DNA of 58,567 nucleotides, taken from the NCBI GenBank assembly GCA_000320545.1, contig ADNK01003197.1, positions 1-58,567 on the forward strand, given 5' to 3'. Positions 44,119 to 55,437 of the stretch are shown one piece after another. Numbering within the stretch: position 1 is the first letter of the stretch; each line of letters begins with the position of its first letter. A program made the position numbers and the translations under genes. Origin of the DNA: Bigelowiella natans CCMP2755. Lineage: Eukaryota > Cercozoa > Chlorarachniophyceae. The notes beneath the pieces are model-generated. The model saw nothing but the letters and a program-made list of their open reading frames with translations. It ran no database searches and was not told where the DNA came from.

Positions 44119-45674
44119 TGTTTGGTTGGTTGTTTGGGTTTTTTTTTGTAAACCAATTTGGAGCAAAGGAGGGCGATTCCTGTCAGGTGCTTCTGTTTGT
44201 GATCCTGCGACGTAAAACTTTCAAAATAGTTAAAATACAAAATAAAAGGTCAGGAAACAATTATCCCCTTGTATTTTAGTCATATAAATTGAACCGATAA
44301 GTCGTAGTAAATTTATGGCATTGACTTCGGCCAAAAATCAAGCGTGATAAGATGAAATATATATTTCATAAATAAGAGATCATAATTAAATTAACTTATT
44401 TGTAATACTAAGCATGTTATATAAATACGACATCATTTTCAAATTGTTTATGCAACTTGTATCTACAAAAAAAAAACCAAAATGATATATATCAATCTGA
44501 ATCTGTTGTCAATGGCAGCTTGGAATCAGGGCGTAGTGGAGGAGAGGAGGGGGTTTTAGCGATACAATCTTTTCAGTCAAATTTAGTTGTTTATTTCCCG
44601 ACTAATTAATGGAATTTTTGAACCTTTAAAGAACAAAAAACTTCAATGTACGCGTAAAAAAATCATATTTGAATGACTTTTGTTATCATGATGTACACAT
44701 TTGAAACAATAAAAGCCTTAATATTATTTAAGATATTTAATATGTGATAAAAGTGCTCTTCTTAAATTTTGTTTGATATTTTCCTCTTACAATAGCTTAT
44801 AGTATGCTGTCGTATTAATTATTTATCCTTCATAATGGTGAAAAATTTGGTTCGTCTCTGTCATTTATTGGGTGATTGGTAATGGGTATGCTCTTTCTTA
44901 GCGGGAATTGAAGCATTTGGAGTCACAGGAGAGTGGAAATAGAAATGTTAGGTAAATATTCTCATCATAACTACTACGAATAATCAACCTTAAATAATTG
45001 AAAATACAGGTAAATAATTATATGTTTACCCATTCCACACAAATATGTAGAGAATAAATGCAAATAATTCTTCATTTTGTAAAATTTTGTAACTCAGGTA
45101 GAAACTTCGAAAAGAAAGATGTAGGAAATGACACTTGATAACACACACCGACGTCAAGATTCCAACGAATCAATATCGCAACAGTCTCAAAAAATTCTAG
45201 TCCATAATCGATGTTTTTAACAAAGACAAGACGCTATCATCAGAAAATGACCGTGACGCTTTTTTCAGAATTATTTTATGTTGTGAAGCAAACACTGTCC
45301 CGCGTGTAGAAGAATAATTTGGTAATTGAACATATTTTAGTGTTTTTACCTAATGTTGTAATTATGCACTACTAACGGTAACACGCCCGTTTATTTTTCG
45401 GCTTGAAAGGGCGCGAAAAGTGAGTTTCTACCTGGAGAGACCGTTAGGAAAATTGATCGGATTAACACGAATGTGGTGGATATGATGAATTCTCGTCGTT
45501 GTAGGTTGACGCACTTTGAGAAACTGGTATGTTTCCGGTTAAAAGTGGTACATCTGGTGGGATTATGGAGAAATTGCGAAATAAATTGGTGTGAGAGAGA
45601 GATTGGAGTAGGGCAGCTTGCTAGCATATCTACGTCGACGTGTAGTTGTAAACCCTTCTCACCAGTCGTCGGCC
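44119..45674. promoter_or_regulatory. AT-rich divergent spacer
   Basis: Start codons at 44118 (minus) and 45675 (plus) face outward. The spacer is strongly AT-rich, has many TAATT/AAATAT tracts, and lacks long open frames. It also lacks the CTAG/TGCA clusters of the 3' spacers apart from one GCTAGC near 45619. It should contain both promoters; no motif is clear. Confidence 0.5.
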
Positions 45675-46453
45675 ATGGGCGGAACACATGAACCAAAACC
45701 AATTGGAAGGATCATCGCCACTCTGTGCGTTGTTCTTTGCGGGTTGATGTCCACATCACTCATTCCAGGTGCTTGTCATTACCAGGTTGATGTGCCGTTG
45801 AAGCTCATCTGGGGTGTGTTGTTTGCTTAGCATCTAAGCATGTAAATATCAAGTCAATGGTAGTTCCGGGTTCGCGGGGAAGAGTGCTCCGACCACAAGC
45901 GTCTAGAATATGCAATGAAAATCGTGAGAAAATCAATACTCTTTCGCTGCCACAACGTCAAAGAAGGCGACAGGTTTTCCATTTTTATATTGCTCAGATG
46001 AAGAGAACACAACGCATATTCTCAGGTAGTACCAGGGATAACGTTGCTGGCCCTGTCAACAATTGCAGGACCTGCTCCCTCTACTCGAAAAGCGAGCGCA
46101 GGTATCCTTGGCAGTTAAATAGTTAATCCATACTAGCGGTCGGACAAGACTGTCAATCAAAATATTTAAAGGCCGTTGCTAGAACTAACTGTAATTGCTA
46201 ATATTCCAATTTTGGAAATATTGCATTAGAGATATGCAATATACTTTAATGTTTGAACTACTTCAACAGATATTTCGAAGCCCAAACGAACTGGTCTAGC
46301 TATTGAGGAAATACGTTCCATTCTTCAAGAGGACTTTGAGACTAGAAATTCTTTCGCGTCCGGAGATTTATCGGTTTATTCTTCTCTGACCCCCATCCCC
46401 TTGGACTCATTGCTCCGACTATATATTATTAAGTTTGAAATACCCGTATTCTC

Positions 46454-46490
<37 letters not shown>

Positions 46491-47140
46491 ATGCACGTAT
46501 ACACACGCACACGCACACGCGCACACATTTAAGTGCACGAATGTGTGTACACGATTCACTTGTGTTCGTTTCCTATCTCCTTGATAATTCCTTCCTTAGG
46601 AAGATATTTACGACGATAACTGCGTCTTTACTGATCCAATTCAAGTGACGAACGGATTAAAAACTTACATCAAAGGAGTTCAGGTGACAGTTTATTTGAC
46701 TACTATCACATCCTCGACGTCAATTTCTTTTATACGTATTCATTTGACAGGCTCTGTTTAATCCAAAGTTATCGAAGTGTCGATTGTTGGAACCAATGAC
46801 AGTTACTGAGAACGGTGATAGTGCTAGTTAAAACAACGTTATCAATATTGTGTTTCTGAGGATATGCTGCAGATTTGCCGATGTTTGTTTCTTGCATGAG
46901 CATTTATCTTTTAACTGACAAAGCTCGCCATGATATAAGGTCGTATATTTGCTCGTTGGGAAGCGGAGTTTGTAACGAATCTGCCTTTCTCTCCAAAATT
47001 CAAGCCATACACGGGTAGGCTGAATTCTTACACGTATAGTAAACGTGAAGTCACACAAGGGTCGATTAAAATCCATAATATCAATTGCAGGAACGACGAC
47101 GTACACGGTGGATAAAAGAGGGCTTGTCATCGATAGGTGA
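45675..47140 (+). CDS. DUF2358/NTF2-like protein with bipartite targeting sequence, 200 aa, eight exons
   Basis: Exons 45675-45768, 45864-45923, 46030-46101, 46270-46373, 46600-46683, 46751-46814, 46940-47014 and 47091-47140 join in phase to exactly 603 nt. The C-terminal about 125 aa read EEIRSILQEDFETRNSFASG, DIYDDNCVFTDPIQVTNGLK, KCRLLEPMTVTENGRIFARW and NLPFSPKFKPYTG, ending TVDKRGLVIDR. This matches the DUF2358/SnoaL-like family common in plastid-bearing organisms. The N-terminus has a signal-peptide core (RIIATLCVVLCGLMSTSLIP), an Arg-rich stretch (GSRGRVLRPQASR), and a second hydrophobic segment (GITLLALSTIAGPAPSTRKA) ending ASAD. That order suits import into a secondary plastid, perhaps to the thylakoid lumen. 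Function of the family is not established. Confidence 0.85.
46455..46485. repeat. (CT)n microsatellite
   Basis: About 15 CT units lie in the intron 46374-46599 of the DUF2358-like gene. Confidence 0.9.
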
Positions 47141-48576
47141 GCCAATGAATCCAGACCATGAGCAGTGAAAGTTGCATGGTGGCTGATGTTTGCTTTGTCA
47201 CTTGTCGTTCAACTGTTGCTTCTAGCTTTGAAACTTGGGATAAATCTGTGGCCGCTGTGAGCACCTCTCTTCATTTTTGAAGAGGCGACCTAGGGCGGTG
47301 GGTGGACTAGATGCTCCCTCCTGGGGCATAAATCTGAGCACACATTCTGTATGTTCGAGGGGCATGTCTTACGTCATCTGCATACCTGGCTGTAAATCTT
47401 GACTTCTAGACATGTGCGCGCATCAGAGCTCCAGTTACAAATGATGGTTCATTATGCGTGTGCACGTGGTGCCGCCTGCCAGCCAGCGCGCCACTGCGAA
47501 CACACAGCTAGTCCTACTTACGCATGCTATAATATTGTAATTAGCACATGTATAACTACAAATATGTGCAGATGTACCAGCGGCCATGCTATGCATGATG
47601 ATTATTCGAAATGCTATAAAGCGATGTATGAGTGCATCGTGCACTCACGCGTTGCACTTGAACATCACGATGGACACATGCACAACGACACGTGTGCGCC
47701 CAGCTGAAATGTGCGGGCACGTAGGTTTTGTGCAGTCTTTGCAATTACCTGCAACGGCGCGCGTGCACACATGCAATGGCGATCAGGCGCGGTGTACATG
47801 GTTGAGCATTTGTGCCTGTGCCTCCTTGTTGTGTTGCGAGGCGGTGATGCGCTGCACCAACAGCGCGCATCGCATGCCGCAAGTGCTAGATGACTAGCTA
47901 GATGGGTGAGCTGCGATGAATGCTAATAACTAGTTCTAGTAGAGTTCTAGCTAGAGTTGTTCATATTCATGCATGCCAGCTAGCTAGCACTTAGAGCACA
48001 ACATCGAGATGGATGCATGCAGGCATGGTGTTGACGCTTATGCTAGACCTTGCGGTGGTGCCCAAGGACGTCCACATTTGTGCACCGGCGTGTCAGCGCG
48101 TTCATTTTCACACATACGCACACACATGCGCGTTTCTCAGATCCAAAGATCAACACGCATGCGTGGCAAGACCACATTCGTTGCGGTGCGTTGCACACTA
48201 GCGCACTTCATTCGGCGAACATTTGCAATTCCTATGCAAGTCTGTCATGTCGCGTCTATTGATTAGCAGCCTAGCAGCGCGCCAGCGCTGCATCTGTTCG
48301 TCAGAATGCATTTTACTTCTTCCAGCATAGTCATGCTGCATGCTAGCATGGGTCATGGATGGAAAATGCTCAGTGCACAGTGCATCTATTTCACATTAGT
48401 AACGCACAGAAGGCTGCGATTTAACACCGAATCTGTAGCGCGCTCCTATTAAAGCAATGAAAGCTAGCAAAACAAATTTGACAACCTACTATTTAGCCTG
48501 GCTGCATTATGATGTTTATGATCATGTTGAATGTAAATTGGCTTATGTTTTGATCGATGCACACCACTAGATACTT
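47141..48576. other. Convergent 3' spacer rich in TGCA/CTAG palindromes
   Basis: This spacer lies between the stop of the DUF2358-like gene and the stop of the receptor kinase. The right part holds GACTAGCTAGATG near 47893, TTCTAGCTAGAG near 47946, CATGCATGCCAGCTAGCTAGC near 47969-47989, ATGGATGCATGCAGGCATGG near 48009 and GCTGCATGCTAGCATGG near 48333. Many CACACGCA and TGCACATG words occur. Open frames here are short and low-complexity. Confidence 0.6.
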
Positions 48577-49256
48577 CTAATACTTGTATGTATTGCTGAT
48601 AAATTCAGTCACAGCCACGCTATCTCCCTCCCAAACCTTACTCTTGCCATTACTGTCCAGAGCAATCTCTAAATCTTTCTCGCTCACATGCATGTTGGCG
48701 AACATTTTCTTCTGGAAAAGGTTATATTGGCTACAACTCGCTTCGCTGCTCACGTTACCACCGTGATCAAAGGATGCAACCTTGCTCGCAGCACCCGCCG
48801 AGGCAGATTTCTGTTTCTCATTCTTGCAGTTATTTTCCTCGTTTTTCTCCTCCTCTGTCCTCACTTCTGTTTTGATGCTTCTTCTGCTTCTTCTTCTTCG
48901 TAGATCCTCTTCAAGAGTTACAGCGTACCTAAGATGCACACAGCAACGATGTCGACAGCCATTTCCATCAGAATAGCCTCTCCGTCAACATTTTCCTACA
49001 ACCGTCATCGCATCTGTAGCATGCATATACATATGTACACTGTACACATTTTAGATACACATGCATATGTACAACTTCTTCATATGCTGATTCTGCTGCG
49101 AAATTCTGCTAACCGCATTTATTCGTATCATCCTCATCGGCAACACAGGACTTAATCATCATGTTTGTTCGAATTTACAGATCGCGATCGCCATTGTTAT
49201 CGCCTCCATGCTGTCCTTCTTTCCTCCCTCCTTCCTTCTCTTCTTTCGGGCGCTGT

Positions 49257-49290
<34 letters not shown>

Positions 49291-49709
49291 GTTCCATCGT
49301 CGCATGGGTCGTCGTCGATGACATTCTCGCTGTTTTGCGTAGCAATCTCTTCGTATCCTCGTCTGTACCTATCCCTGTTGTCGAGGAGGAGGATCGCTTC
49401 GATGAAGCCGTATTGCTCATGAGCGATAGCCTCGCAGGTGAGCTTGAGGCCGCGCTAGTAGCAATACTGCTCGTGGCGAGGCAAGTGCAGGTTTCATACC
49501 TGTTGTTGCTATAACTTCCATGCATTTCCGACATGATCATATTGAGGAGATTTCCTGCATCAGGGCGCTCCTTTGCATCGTATCTGAGGCAAGAAGCGAT
49601 CAAGGGCATTGCGAAGGCCATTGTCTGCCGCACATCTGGGGGGAAAATGAATGTAGGCTGAAATTTATCATGATCGTCTCGATGATTCTCAATAATAATT
49701 AATAATGTC

Positions 49710-49747
<38 letters not shown>

Positions 49748-50134
49748 TTACGGAGGAGGATAATGGCTATGATCTCGATGGCGATGCACATGCACAAACG
49801 GCATGCAAAACTAGTTCACTGAATAGACAGAATATCTGGACGCATAAATTCAAAAAGTCATCATAAAATAAGTTGCTCAGTTACTCAGGGCAGCAGCAGC
49901 AGCAGCAGCTGCTTCAATGCACGTGATAACCTGGAGGGATAGCAAGCCTAACATCTCCCTTTATAATAGCTCGGATGGGGTTGTCCAGTAAATGCGCTTG
50001 TTCATGATAAGGGCTGCTGCCCTTGGTAGCGATTTCCCACAAAGCTACTCCAAACGCCCAGATGTCACTTCGTGAGTCAAACTTGCGAGTCTTTAGAGCT
50101 TCTGGTGAGGCCCATGCCCTGCAAAGAACAAGAA

Positions 50135-50175
<41 letters not shown>

Positions 50176-51415
50176 AGAATAATAATAAGAAGAAAGGGTC
50201 GTGGATACAATCATATATACACGCGCCGATGAAAGAAGATGATGATGATGATGAGCTAATGCCTATGCGCTGGGTACTATTAGTCGAGTGCTTTTATGTA
50301 TGTGATAGCTGCAGAAACAACATATCAGTGCAAAGGATCGTGCCTACCATGGAAACGTGGAATGTCGTATTTCGTAGTAGCTTTCCTCTCGGCTGAGGAT
50401 GCGTTATAGCCCATAATCTGATACAAGGACTGTCCCGTTTTCTTTCATAAGCAGATTCCTGCACTGTTGAATGATTAAGTGAAAAAACAGTTGTTGAAAG
50501 AAGAAGAAGACTGCACTGTTGAATGATTAAGTGAAAAAACAGTTGTTGAAAGAAGAAGAAGAAGAAGAAGAAGGAGATGATGATGATGAAAATTGTTCAT
50601 ATACGGGAATTGATACGAAAAACGTTGGTAGTTATCCCAATCTATCCCCACTGCACTGATGATGCAGTGCTGTTGACAACAATTCAAACGATCTGCTTTT
50701 GCTAATAACCATGCTATTACAGCGATGTCCCTGTGCACAATCCTTGCTTCATGGAGGCACTTGATGCCAGCGCACACGTCCTTCGCTATTCGAAAGAATC
50801 TAAAGACAACGTGGATATATGATAGGTTTAGCATTAGAATGGAAGGCTGGGACAAAACGAAGACAAAACTGATAGGAAATAGTGCAAGTAGCGACGGGGG
50901 GGGATACCTGAGAGCCTCAGTTACGAAACATTCAAATGATTGACCATCACAGTAATTGCATTAAAAACAAAGGAACATGCAACATGCTGCATTGAAATCT
51001 CCAACGTCGTCATTTTCAGTAATACCCATCGATCACTGATCATCATCGCTCCGCTACCACTACTACTTGCACCACCTCTCTCTCTGCCTGAGGTCCTCCT
51101 TGTCGTGCAAAGTTGTCAGGTCTCCTTTCTCACAGAACTCGACTATTATGCACAGTTTTCTCTTCAGAGTCACGATTCCTAGCAGCTGCACCTTCATGGA
51201 AGTGTGAGCACATGAAGAATACTTTCAATGAGAGATGGATGATGATAGTAACTCAACTGATTGCTACAGACCAAATTGGGGTGCGCCTTTAGATTTGCCA
51301 TCGTCTCCAATTCATGCATAGCATCAGATGAAAAACCGCCTGCTTTCTTCGGGACTTTAATCACCTATCAGAAAAAACCAACTAAATTTTATTCATCGTT
51401 GTACATTGGACGCGC

Positions 51416-51486
<71 letters not shown>

Positions 51487-53118
51487 ATAAATCACCGCGG
51501 TGATGTATCTTTTCCTCCGATTTTCTTTGAATCTTTCATCGATTTTGGTGTTCGTTTTCTTTTCCTTCCCTGCGTGCTTCTCCCCCCTGTTCTCGTGTAG
51601 AGCAGCCGCGCCATGATCACCACCACCACCACCACCACCAGCAAAGGTTGCTGCCATTAAAGGTTCTTGAATCCATGCTTTGTGCACTGTCCCGAAGTTT
51701 CCGTCACCAATCTTAGCAATTAAACTAATCTCTGACTCTTCGTATATACGAATAGAACCCAGTGTAAAACGATGAAGACTGCTGCTAGATTTCTCATCTT
51801 GGCCGCCTCCCTTCTCTTCCTCTCTGTTGCTGATATTGCTTGTTTGACAACAACCTTGACACCAACGTTTATGCGGCAAAGCCACTATCACGATGACGAT
51901 AGCGATTAGGATAGAAACACCGATTACTACGATTATGATGACCGCGTAAGATTGGAGTATTTCCTACAAAACAAACAAAACACAAAACAACCAAAGATAA
52001 AGTCGCTGCTCCTGAGGGGGCAGTAAATAGATACATTCTCTTCTGGAGAGGCAGCAGCACCGAATATGACAGGGGTCTCAGGAGACACGGTTGGTGATAT
52101 AGTAGGCGAGGTTGTGAGGGGGGGGATGAGTTGGATTGGGGCTGCAGTGACAAGGTCCCTAGCACCACGGTCGTCTAGACTCCGACACACAGCTTGAAAC
52201 TCAATCGACATATCAGGAGGAAAATCCTCTGGAATCTACCATATTTACATTTGATCTTACCATTGTTTCTCATTTTTGTTATGAACTGAGGCGATGTCGC
52301 GCTGCTTCACTTCCCCTCCTACCCCAATGATCGCTTGTGAGAACGTACCTCAATACTGAGAGAGAATCCGACGATGGAGTCCACAGTTGCACTCACCACT
52401 GACAGAAATGCACAAGACCCTGCTTCTCCATCTGGGGGAAAGGCCAGAAACTCTGGGGCTAAATCCTGACTAAAGTTGCCCCCGCTTGCGAAAATCACTG
52501 CATTGGTCGCCGGTAGGACGCTAATCGGAATGCGTAGTTGATGTAGTAGTAGCAATAGTAGTAGTAGTTGATGTAGTAGTAGTTGCAGTAAAAGACGAAG
52601 ATGGTGAGATTATCATGATGCGATAATAACAACATGGCAGGTGCACGCTTGGACATAAACAAACACTACGTAGGGCTTTACTGCCTCCACCGCCTTTGTA
52701 TCTTCCCATTCTCTCCCCAACCTCCCTCTTTGATTGTTGGTTTTCAATTCCTTGTGAAGCGTTGCGAACGAGCACCTGAGAGTTCTCCTTGTCCCAGGTA
52801 TCAATGTCGTGTTGGATATGAGTACTTGACAGCCCCCACTCCCGCTAATAATTCTCGACCTCCCGCAAAAGTATGAAAACAGTGGAGAATCGAGGCCAAC
52901 TCGCCATTGCGAGACGTTGCACAAGGGGCTGCTGTTAACTGCTTCCTCTAACGTGTTCGCATTTGCAGATGTAGTAGAGTCAGATCTGAGGCAATTGACA
53001 CTATATGAGAAAACTGCAGACGGTTGCCTAATCTTCATCTTTCCTAGATGTTGTTCTATGATCTTCCTATAATACACTACGCCGACGAAAACACCAAGAA
53101 TAAACTAACTACCTCCAT
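48577..53118 (-). CDS. Receptor-type protein kinase (TKL/TK-like), with an in-frame TAA in the catalytic loop region
   Basis: The gene runs from ATG at 53118 to TAG at 48577. A signal peptide (MEVVSLFLVFSSA) precedes a Cys- and N-glycosylation-site-rich ectodomain. A Pro/Thr/Ser stalk, a transmembrane helix (AVIIIVVIGVSILIAIVIVI, about 51880-51955) and a cytosolic kinase follow. Kinase motifs are in order: IGDGNFGTVH (Gly loop, about 51700), VIKVPKK (Lys), MHELETMANLKAHPNLV (helix C Glu), CIIVEFCEKGDL (hinge), VHRDIACRNLL (about 50755 and 50450), VSDYGL (DFG variant, about 50410), WASPEAL (APE variant), SDIWAFGVALWEI and ERPDAGNLLNMI. The HRDIAxRN form is tyrosine-kinase-like. The tail is Gln-rich, then basic. 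A TAA codon (50404-50406, complement) follows VSDYGL in frame, so the gene is either a pseudogene, a nonsense allele, or read through. The ectodomain ligand is unknown. Confidence 0.78.
49711..49745. repeat. (TAA)n repeat
   Basis: About 11 TAA/ATA units lie on the plus strand, in an intron of the receptor kinase gene. Confidence 0.9.
50461..50564. repeat. 52-bp direct tandem duplication spanning a 3' splice site
   Basis: The block starting GCACTGTTGAATGATTAAGT at 50461 is repeated from 50513, with period 52 and near-identity, followed by an expanded GAA run. On the minus (gene) strand each copy contains a pyrimidine-rich tract and TTCAACAGTGCAG. The 3' splice site of the exon carrying RNLLMKENG is therefore duplicated. 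Confidence 0.9.
51420..51483. repeat. Compound (CA)n-(GA)n microsatellite
   Basis: About 14 CA units pass into about 18 GA units, in an intron of the receptor kinase gene. Confidence 0.95.
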
Positions 53119-53285
53119 GTTTCTCCTTCATAATTCGAAGATAAGACAAGATTTGAGGACACAAAAATACTTAGCAGCAACCCCAGAAGCTTGCCTGAAA
53201 GGTTTTTTTCCACAAGATTCTTTCAAGTGATGACAAAGGAATGTATTGATTTCGTAAATTGCAATACTCATCGCAGTCGAAGCCA

Positions 53286-53518
53286 TTAATTCACGACAGG
53301 AGGCTCTTCAGATTTCTCTTTGTGTTTCTGTTCTGACATATCCTAAACCACAGGCTTCGTTTAAGTATTAAATGGGCCTCAATCTACACTTCAGATTGAA
53401 AGAGGAGATTCCTTGCCTTGTCCGGCATAGAAAACATCACAGAGTTTGAGAAAGCACCTTCTGGTACTTCCCGTGGCGCGTCCCTTCGCGTCCGCTGCTT
53501 AACATGCGATCCCATTTA
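53286..53518 (-). CDS. Possible tiny gene, last two exons
   Basis: Exons 53458-53518 and 53286-53342 join in phase through GTGCTT/TTTAG. They give KWDRMLSSGREGTRHGKYQK followed by DMSEQKHKEKSEEPPVVN and a TAA stop. The peptide is highly charged. A first exon may lie near 53590-53632 (MVRLSHNKYGIYFT), but the phase does not fit. No family is recognised. It would sit between the starts of the receptor kinase (minus) and the WD40 gene (plus). Confidence 0.35.
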
Positions 53519-54017
53519 CTGTTGCGACAGACAAATACAGAGGTTTTACCGTAAAATAGATTCCATATTTATTGTGCGACAACCGAACCATGGTGCTACG
53601 AGTGCTGTACGAGTAGTGCCTTGACTACTGTGGGTGCTCTTTTTTTTGTGTAATTATTCCACTGGTGAATTCCTGGAATTTGCAGGCCAATTTTGGAACA
53701 ATTACGCTATGTTTACTCGAAAATAGGCACATATTCTTCGTATCTGCACCTGCGACATAGGATCAATGAGATTTTGATGGATAATCGCATGTTTTTCATT
53801 ATATTTTTTGAAATAAAACATAACGAAGACTTTTGGCGTGTGCTGTAACCTCTCAATCACAACCCGTTCATCGATCAAGGTAAGGTAGCTAGTTAGTAGG
53901 TGTTGCTCACCTGCTCACCCTGTTTCCCCTTTCCCCCCTCTCTTTAAATTGACTAATCCACGTACTTCAGGGGGTAGCTTAGTGTGAAGCAACAATTCTT
54001 TGGACAATACGTTGACC

Positions 54018-55010
54018 ATGGACGGCCCAATTTCCCCCAAATCTGAGTTCAAGGTGTGGTTGACAAGAGAGTGAATAGTCCTTCAAGCGCAAAGCTTTGA
54101 TCTTGCATTTACGATGAGATGAAAGTGTTTGCTAGAGCAAATGAACTGAACTGTCTTATTTTACACTGAATTGTATCTAATATGCCATCCTGGCTGGATT
54201 TCCTGCAGCTGCCGGACGTTCAGGAGTCTATGGTGTACTACATCTCAAACTTCCACAAGATCAGAACGGCATCCAGAAGAAAACTGAGTGTGGAGATACC
54301 GAAAACTGGAAGAAAAATTGGCTTCTTCAAAACGTAGAACAATTACATATCACAAATCAAATTTTCCGAACAGGAGTCGAAATGTCACCATGTGCTGCTA
54401 TTTTGCATCACCAGTTCCTTCATGGAGCTGGAACCCATAGCCCCGTCACAGCCTGGGAAGAGCTCTGTCAACGTTCTTGAGGTAGATCAAAAGGATGAAC
54501 AAAAGGTGTCTCGAGATCCTTGGAACCAAATGAATCATCATCTGAATCAGGGTTGTCTTCACAGAAATCAAGTATTCCAGAAGTCGACGTGTACTCGATG
54601 CGGTTTTCTCCTGACAGTTCGGAACTTGCCATAGGATGTACCGGTTAGTTTGTTTCTTCAACCGCAGTTGTTCGTCCGTACACCGGCCATGCCCCTCTAA
54701 GACACAACCATTCACTTTGCAATTATTGTGAGCGACATGCAAAATTTACCACTGTATACTTCGTAAACCAGATGGGACGATCCGAATTGTCGATCCCCAA
54801 GAGACAAAGCTCTTGAAGATCCTCAACAACACCCAGGTAGCATGTACCATAGATATGCAACTTAAATCATTCAATGGAAGAGAACTAACACAAATGACAC
54901 ACGACCAGGAACAAGTCCCTACCACATGCGTACGCTATCGTCCAACAGTCGGCGCATCCCAGAAGACCAGAAACGTGATAGTCTCCTCCACTGGGGATGG
55001 TAATACTAGC

Positions 55011-55043
<33 letters not shown>

Positions 55044-55393
55044 CGTGGTAGTGGTAGTAGCAGTATAAAAATAAGAAGAGGAGGAAGCAAGTGATGATGA
55101 AAAGGTAGCAGTAAGTGCTACTTCTGGCATATAATAGCTGGTAGCATGAGCCTCTTTACAAGAAATCATTGATACTATTAATAGAACCAACTCCATATTC
55201 TGTTCGTCAGGGAAAATCCAGCATTGGCACGTGCCTTCGCAAAAAAAGATATTTGAGCTTGAGGAGAAAGGAAATACAATCTTAGCTCTCGACTACTCCT
55301 GGTAATAGATGATGATGAGGATGATGGTGATGATGTTTAGAGATGGTGCGAGGTAATGGGAAAATGGTATTTGGCGAAGGCGAGGACCAAATA

Positions 55394-55437
<44 letters not shown>

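Noticed and set aside
47399-48266. Cluster of His/Thr/Cys-rich small open frames
   Set aside because: They derive from TGCA/ACAC simple words of a convergent spacer and have no conserved features.
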